From Rotaria sordida (Eukaryota; Rotifera; Eurotatoria; Philodinida; Philodinidae): DNA of 64,000 nt. Under the pieces are notes generated by a model. The model searched no databases. It saw only the letters and a program-made list of their open reading frames with translations, and was not told where the DNA came from. Of this stretch, positions 57,801 to 64,000 are shown one piece after another. The stretch lies in contig CAJNOL010001102.1 in the NCBI GenBank assembly GCA_905250125.1, forward strand, positions 1 through 64,000, written 5' to 3'. Position numbers and translations under genes: made by a program. Each line of letters begins with the position of its first letter. Positions within the stretch are counted from its first letter, which is position 1.

Positions 57801-58239
57801 TATATCGTCAATATCGCCTGACACTTGTACGTTTTTCAAGTGTATAAATAGGGTACTGATTATACATTTGTTGACAAACTTTTTTTATTTTTTCTCTCTC
57901 CCATTCATATTCCGTTTACGTCTCTTTTCGTTCAGACGAAACGTAATGGTGCATGGGAGGACGTTATTTTAATAGAGTAGGTGGTATAACGTTATCGGTA
58001 TCTTTGCAATTCGTTTTTCTTTTTTTTTCTCTCATTTTGTCAATAATAAAGTCTTATACGCACTTGAGAAAATTAGTGGCAATATGCGAAAGAGAAAAAC
58101 AGAAAATTTTGATTGATTGTTTATTTATCTATTTATTTTTCTATATTTAGATATGAGTTAAGATATATTTCATATTTAATTAAAATATTATATCACCAAC
58201 AATAACAAAAAAAAAAAATAAAAGAAAAACGGAATAATC
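57801..58239. other. Short divergent promoter region, Cys-rich gene / PPP6R
   Basis: 439 bp between divergent start codons. A TATAAATAG box lies at about 57842 on the plus strand. A TATATTTAG acceptor-like site at about 58150 is followed by a minimal ATG-AGT-TAA. Which signals are used cannot be told. Confidence 0.5.
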
Positions 58240-61200
58240 ATGTTTTGGGAGTGTCATGTAGTTACATCATCAATTGATAAATTACTTGATCAACCATCAG
58301 ATAGTATTAATTTACAAGATTTTCTTGATGAAAATGATTTAATACAAGAATGTCTTACACAAAATAATCGTCTTCTTGATTATCTTGTACAAGGACATAT
58401 TATGAATGAATTAATTGGTTATATTATAAAAAATCCAATAGATAATAATTTTCATAATGCACAAATTGTTAGTGAATTATTATCTGGTGATTTTCAACGT
58501 ATACAAGACAAATTACTTGAAAAAGAACATTTAGATTTATTATATTCATTTTTATTTTCAAATGAAATAAATAAATTATCAACAGTTAATCCAATACTTG
58601 CTTCATATTTTTCACGTATAATTATGACTTTAGTTATACGAAAACCTAATGAATTAATTAATTATTTTAAAACTCGTGAAACATTTAAAGATGATTTTTT
58701 CCGTCATCTTGATTCAACATCAATTACAGATGTTTTATATCGTTTAATTGCTGATTGTGGTGATCAACGTTCTGAAGCTATTAAATGGTATGAAGATATT
58801 AATTTAATTGATGGTCTTATTCAACAATTATTAATAACTGAATCAACCTATACTCAAACGAATATTGTTAATTTACTTGGTGAATTTATACGTTTAGCTT
58901 TTGATCAACATAATGGAATTGATAATGATTTTCAACGAAATATAGATACAACATTATCATCATCAACAATGGAATGTCTTCCTCATAATGCCAATGAAAA
59001 TGATGAAGGTTTGAATTTAATCTAAAAAAAATTATAATATAAAAAAAAAAGAAAATCGAGTTATAGAAGAATAATTAATGTTAGATATTAAAAAATAGAT
59101 AATCATGAAAAGAATGATCTGCATAAATGATTTATCAATGTAATTATAAAAGAAACTTCTATTAAGATAAATAAATCTGGATTTTTTAGTAGCCTTAGAA
59201 ATGCTTCTTAGCTTAAGAGAACCGTTCCCTTCTTCCAGCACATTTGGAGAATAGCCGATTAGGAAATTTCGAAACTTTCACAATAGATAGATTTCAATTA
59301 GAATTGGACGAATCGAATCAAGTTATTTTTGCCCATTTTTTTTGTTTTGATAGAGAACGTTAACAACAAGTTTTTTTTTTATGACCAGAAATGTTTCATA
59401 AAGCTTCACAAGATAGCAATTTGTGAAAAACATACATTAAAATATTGCTAATGTAACACGAACACACATGATTTTTCTAGAAAATTTATTAAGAGATCGA
59501 TATAAATTTCTTCTCAAACTGATTTTGATATTGAACTATCAACTTTTGCTTTTTTTGAATAAATGATTTTTTCAGAGAGATATGAAAATGGTAAGAGAAA
59601 CAAAATGACATTCTTGCTTCTTCTCGGTCTGTATTTCTCTGTAATGGTATGTTCATTTAAGCTGAAGCTTTTAGTAGAAACTATTTGCAATGCTTCTTTT
59701 TTGTTTTTCGTTTTTGTTGTCTATCTCCTTATCTTCATAAAGGGTGATTGAGTAGTTTTTTTGTAAAAAAATAAAAATAAAAACAAGGTCTCAAGTGAAG
59801 CTCGATAGAACGATAAGAAAAAGAATGTCAGCTGTTTTCATTCAAAAAATATTTTCCTATTTCAATTTCTTCAAAACTTAAAACTATATTAAAACTCTCA
59901 AAACGTATCAAATCGATAAAAGACACTTGGAAACATAAGGAAAAAAAAATGTACAAAAGTAAAAACTAAAAACTTTTATATTAAGAAAGGAAGATAACTC
60001 CTATTAATCAGTATATAATCGAAACGAACGATACTAAAAATTCATATGAATTTTATTATTATTATTTAAGTCAAAAAAAGAAAAATACCGTCTAATAAAA
60101 ATATATTTATTTATAATTCTAGACTTATCACCGTTTAATCGAGTTTCATCGGATAATGATACTGAAGATACATCAACGGATAATCAAACTGATGATAAAT
60201 TCACACCATTAATTCTTGCTCAACATATTTTATCAAAAACAAATTTAGAAAAATTATTTGATACACTTAACAAACAACCAATACTTGTTGCAAATGGATG
60301 TGATTTTCTTATAACTGTTTTTGATTTACTCAGTCGATATATATCTCTACCACAATGCATTCCATTAACATCATTTATAGAAGGAAAATCAATATTAATA
60401 AACGAAATTTCTCCATCCGATAAAGAAGAAACTGAACAAATGCAGGTAAAATAATTTGTTTTCATAAACAAAACTAAAAATCTGTTTGTGTGTATATGTG
60501 TATTGAAGATAAACGACGAAGGAGATACATTACAAGTGATAAAATCTCGTGAGAGATCGTCAGATGAAACAAATGCAGATGCATTAAAAAATCTTTTAGC
60601 TAATGTTAAAGATCCTCGTATTCAAATTTATTCAATTTTACTTGAAGTAATTCCTTCTCGATTACCATCTTTAATTGCTTTACTTTCAAATCCATCGGCA
60701 CCATTAATACCATCATCACCATCACAAGATAATTCACAAACAGTAAAATATCAATTTATTAGTGAACCTCTTGGTTAGTAATTATCATTTTGTGTTTTTA
60801 TTTTTTGTCTCTTTTTCTGTGCATTCAATATTTCGATTTTTCTTTTCATTTCTAGGAGCAATACGTCTTAATTTGATCAAATTCTTTTCAAAATTAATCC
60901 ATACAATTTCAAATGATTATACCGGTGATTATATCTATCAGATATTAAATTCCAATCGTTTATTTTATATATTAATTGATCTATTTTATCATCATATTTA
61001 CAATAATTTTCTTCATACACAAGTATATCTAATTCTTCGCTTAATTTTTCATATTAATTCATTGGCTGTTAAACAACCAAATGATATATGGACACGTCTA
61101 CCACTTAATGATCAACTAAAATCATCAGAATCAGGTACAAAGATAAGATACTACACTAATGCAAAATTCGAGTGAATCTTTTTCTCTTTTATTATTATAT

Positions 61201-63306
61201 GGTTTGATAGTACTTGACAAGATGATTATGAATATATAGTTTTTATTGAGATTTAATCATTATTCAGCTGAAAGAAAACCATAAAAAATTCGAATGACTG
61301 AGAAATTTAGTGTTGAGAATTATGTACTCGCTGTTTTCTTTATAGAAATTATTAAATTTCGATTATGTTGTCTTTACAAATTTTATAAAAACATTTTATT
61401 CTAATTCAGCATGAAAAACTGAGTATAAAAAAATATTATTTGATTAGATTTAGGGGTAATAAGCTTAAAAAAGTGCTGTGCAATATAGATAGCTCCAACA
61501 TTCTTCATAGTACCTATTCGTGAGTATTGTTGTAAATCCTTGTCAAAATATACTGCAGCTCGATATTTTTGTAAATATCTCGAGAATGAAAGTAGCTAGA
61601 AATCTGCGATTTTCAGCATTCAAAAAAGAACTGTAAGGATAATGGAACTTTGATGAATTATCTGAATTGTATATTGTTCAAGCTGGTGAGCTTCTCCTTT
61701 TGTAGATTCTGACTAGAAGTTTTCGAATAAAACTTTCTCAACTAACAATGAATTCCACTCTAGGAAATTGATAACGAACATATTTTTCTATCAATCTGCG
61801 CAATGCTACGATCCTTCTAGCTTATTTCATTCAGTAGTTATAAGCATTTTACTGGAAATCTTGAAATCTGCCAATTGACCACTAGTCATTCTAAACTGTA
61901 TTGAGTTTGGTGAATTCATCTACGTTAAGTCCTATGATGGTATTTATTTTTAGTTTTCAACCGATCTGATGTTGGAAAAACAAGTTCTTGAAAATGCCTC
62001 ATTTAACGTTAAAAGCTTTCTATAAGTTGAATTACCAAAGTCAAGAGCTACGGTAATGTTGAAATTAAAAATAAATATCATCGTTGGACTCATCAGCGTA
62101 GACAAATACATTGAACTCAACACAATTTAGAATAATCAGTGGTCAATTGTCCAATTTCGAGACATCTAGTAAAACACGTACAATTTCTAAATGAAATAAG
62201 CTAAAAAGTCCGCATTATGTAGATTGACAGAGAAATATTTTCGTTATCGATTCCTTAGATTGGAATTCATTATTAGTTGAGAAAGTTTTATTCGAAAACT
62301 TCTAGTCAGAATCTACAAAAAGAGAAGCTCACCAGCTTGAACAATATACAATTCAGATAATTCATCAAAGTTCCATTGTCCTTACAGTTCTTTTTCAAAT
62401 GCTGAAAATCGCAGGTTTCTAGCTACTTTCATTCTCGAGATAATCACAAAAATATCGAGGTGCAGCATATTTTAACGTGAATGTACAACAATACTCACGA
62501 ATAGGTGCTGTGAGGAATGTTGGAGTTATCTATATTGGACAGCATTTTTTATACTCAGTTTTTTATGTTGAATTAGAATAAAATATTTTGATAAAGTTTG
62601 ACAAAACAATTACTAGATTAATCATATAATAATAAAAGAGAAAAACAAAATTCATTACTCGAATTTTGAATAAGTAATACTTTACATTTTTAAATAAAAA
62701 TAAAATCTTATTTTATTTCTATTAGAGCTTCCTAATTCTTCATCATTTCATTATACAAATCGTTGTTCATATAAATTATTTCAATCATTATTAAATTCAT
62801 CTCAAGTTAATCTAATCGAACGTTTACTTGATCAATATGAATTAAATATTGCATCGAGTAAATCAATATTAACAAGTTCATCATCTGATGATGCTATCAC
62901 ATCTTCTTTACTTCATACACGTTTTACATCACCAAATTCAGGTCATGTTGCTCAGATACTTCGTTGTTTACGTGAATATGCAACAATATTTGATAATTAT
63001 TCAAAATTTTTAAAAAATAATGATCAACAACAAATTGATGAAAACACAAATATACTTGAAATACGTTGGGAAACAGCACTTGATTATCTTAATGAGGATG
63101 AAAAAAAATGTTCAGCTATGCATCATCATGAACAAAATAGTACAAATTGTTTTCGTTTAAATTCATCTGTAAATGCTATGACACATATCAATAATGTATT
63201 TAATTCAAATGATAGTAGTGAAGCAAATCAACGACGACAAACATTTCATAAGAGATCATTTGGTAGTAGTGGAGCACCTTATATTGATGATGACGACGAT
63301 GATGAT
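58240..63306 (+). CDS. PPP6R: Serine/threonine protein phosphatase 6 regulatory subunit (SAPS domain), 3' end beyond window
   Basis: Regulatory subunit of PP6 (Sit4-associated protein family). Exons seen: 58240-59008, 60123-60445, 60509-60773, 60856-61134, 62726-63306, 739 residues; the last one ends in a GTAAGT donor, so more exons lie to the right. The SAPS start is well kept: MFWECHVVTSSIDKLLDQ, LQDFLDENDLIQECLTQNNRLLDYLVQ, IVSELLSGDFQRIQDKL, LYSFLFS, NPILASYFSRIIMTLVIRKPNELINYFK. Later come LANVKDPRIQIYSILLEVIPSRLPSLIALL, AIRLNLIKFFSKLIH and ERLLDQYELN. The end of exon 5 is an acidic Asp run, as in animal PP6R. Two introns are long: 59009-60122, with nothing recognised, and 61135-62725, almost wholly a giant inverted repeat. 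Which vertebrate paralogue is closest cannot be said. Confidence 0.92.
61141..62690. repeat. Giant inverted repeat filling a PPP6R intron
   Basis: The outer left arm near 61148-61210 (AAAATTCGAGTGAATC, TCTCTTTTATTATTATATG) pairs with 62627-62690 (CATATAATAATAAAAGAGA, ATTCATTACTCGAATTTT). It then continues from about 61370 to the centre near 61990 against 61995-62600, through CTAATTCARCATRAAAAACTGAGTATA, TCCAACATTC, ACTCACGAATAGGT and CAGAATCTACAAAAGRAGAAGC. The left arm has extra bases (about 61200-61360 and about 44 bp near 61435). Inner arms look 85-90% alike by eye. Confidence 0.88.
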
Positions 63307-64000
63307 GTAAGTTTAATGAGAAACCAAAAAAAAAACAAACACAATGGAGTTTGACTTTATATTTCAAACTTTCACAAAATACTTTCGACTTGAAATCTTT
63401 TTAAAAATGAATTATAGTTATGCATATTTAAATGGTAGATTTTAGTTTTGCATTGGATATTTGGAAATTTTCATGCAACTAAAAATAATGACAAAAGAAA
63501 ACTCATATTAGCTTATTTAATTGATAGAGTATTTTTCGTATCTATTTTCTATTATTTTTATCGAAGTATGATATATGTAGAAGTGTAGAATCTAGCGTTA
63601 AAACCAAAAAAATGTCCTAAACTTCAAAAACCTTTTTTGTATTGTAGCAATTATAAAGGTGATTAATCGTGTTTAAGTTGTGCAGAATCGACTATAAGAA
63701 TAAATTTGAAATATCTTCATTGGATCCTATCAAACGGGCTGGTTTGTTTATTGTTGGCAGAGGCTTATTTAAAGTTTAGTGTCATATACATGTGGAGAGA
63801 TCGATAGATAATTTTTCATTCCCATCTAACAAGACAATATTTCAAACTTGAAAATCACTTTTGAGTTCGAACTCTATGAATAAGGTAGATCCCAATGATG
63901 TATTAAAAATCCGAAAAGGATAGGAGTTCCTAGGCGTTTCCTATAGAGTTATAGTCGTCTGAATGAAATTTTAGCCGATCCTATAATATGTAGAAAAGAA
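63307..64000. other. Probable PPP6R intron, no exon seen
   Basis: Follows a GTAAGT donor. AT-rich, several stop codons in all frames, no acceptor-plus-frame combination that continues the SAPS protein, no repeat matched. Confidence 0.55.

Noticed and set aside
61141-62690. Assembly artefact (false inverted duplication)
   Set aside because: Arms differ by many substitutions and unequal indels, which an artefactual duplication would not show.

Overview
The window reads as nuclear DNA of a small, AT-rich invertebrate genome. Genes are split by GT-AG introns, many only about 45-70 bp, and the coding exons match animal families (TBC1D31, LETM1, WRAP73, ANAPC7, DHX15, SPO11, PPP6R). Short introns, AT-rich codons, a VWA/alpha-kinase protein, a GPC1-type acyltransferase and acceptor-like TTTTAG sites just upstream of many start codons all fit a rotifer, most likely a bdelloid. 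That placement is inference; no rRNA or mitochondrial marker is present. No rRNA, intact tRNA, CRISPR or transposase gene was recognised.

Layout. Positions 1-5982 (minus): TBC1D31, 19 coding exons, running off the left edge. 5983-9198: divergent spacer full of repeats. 9199-15639 (plus): LETM1. 18868-21618 (plus): WRAP73, followed 190 bp later by a GPC1-like acyltransferase (21813-24468). 24521-25504: a long-hairpin element. 26747-30337 (plus): VWA plus alpha-kinase. 30422-33239: two inverted-repeat elements, one holding a nested SINE. 34804-35896 (plus): crotonase-family enzyme. 36763-52149 (minus): a head-to-tail run of four genes, in transcription order DHX15, an unrecognised membrane-anchored protein, ANAPC7 and an ABCH-type transporter, with gaps of only about 150-370 bp. 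53193-54324 (plus): SPO11. 56619-57800 (minus): a secreted Cys-rich protein with a duplicated module. 58240 onward (plus): PPP6R (SAPS), running off the right edge.

Exon boundaries were read by eye from GT/AG sites, and every join was checked for reading phase and family continuity, so most gene models should be close to correct. Phase sums close to whole codons for all complete genes.

The genes are mainly housekeeping: endomembrane/centrosome (TBC1D31, WRAP73), mitochondrial ion exchange (LETM1), cell cycle (ANAPC7, PPP6R), splicing (DHX15), lipid metabolism (GPC1-like, crotonase), and meiotic break formation (SPO11). Between and inside them lies an unusual load of non-autonomous repeats: at least seven foldback elements with long inverted arms, a dispersed family carrying an internal 40-bp minisatellite, and a tRNA-headed SINE family (one copy with an intact 13-bp target duplication). 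These explain nearly all of the long introns and spacers.
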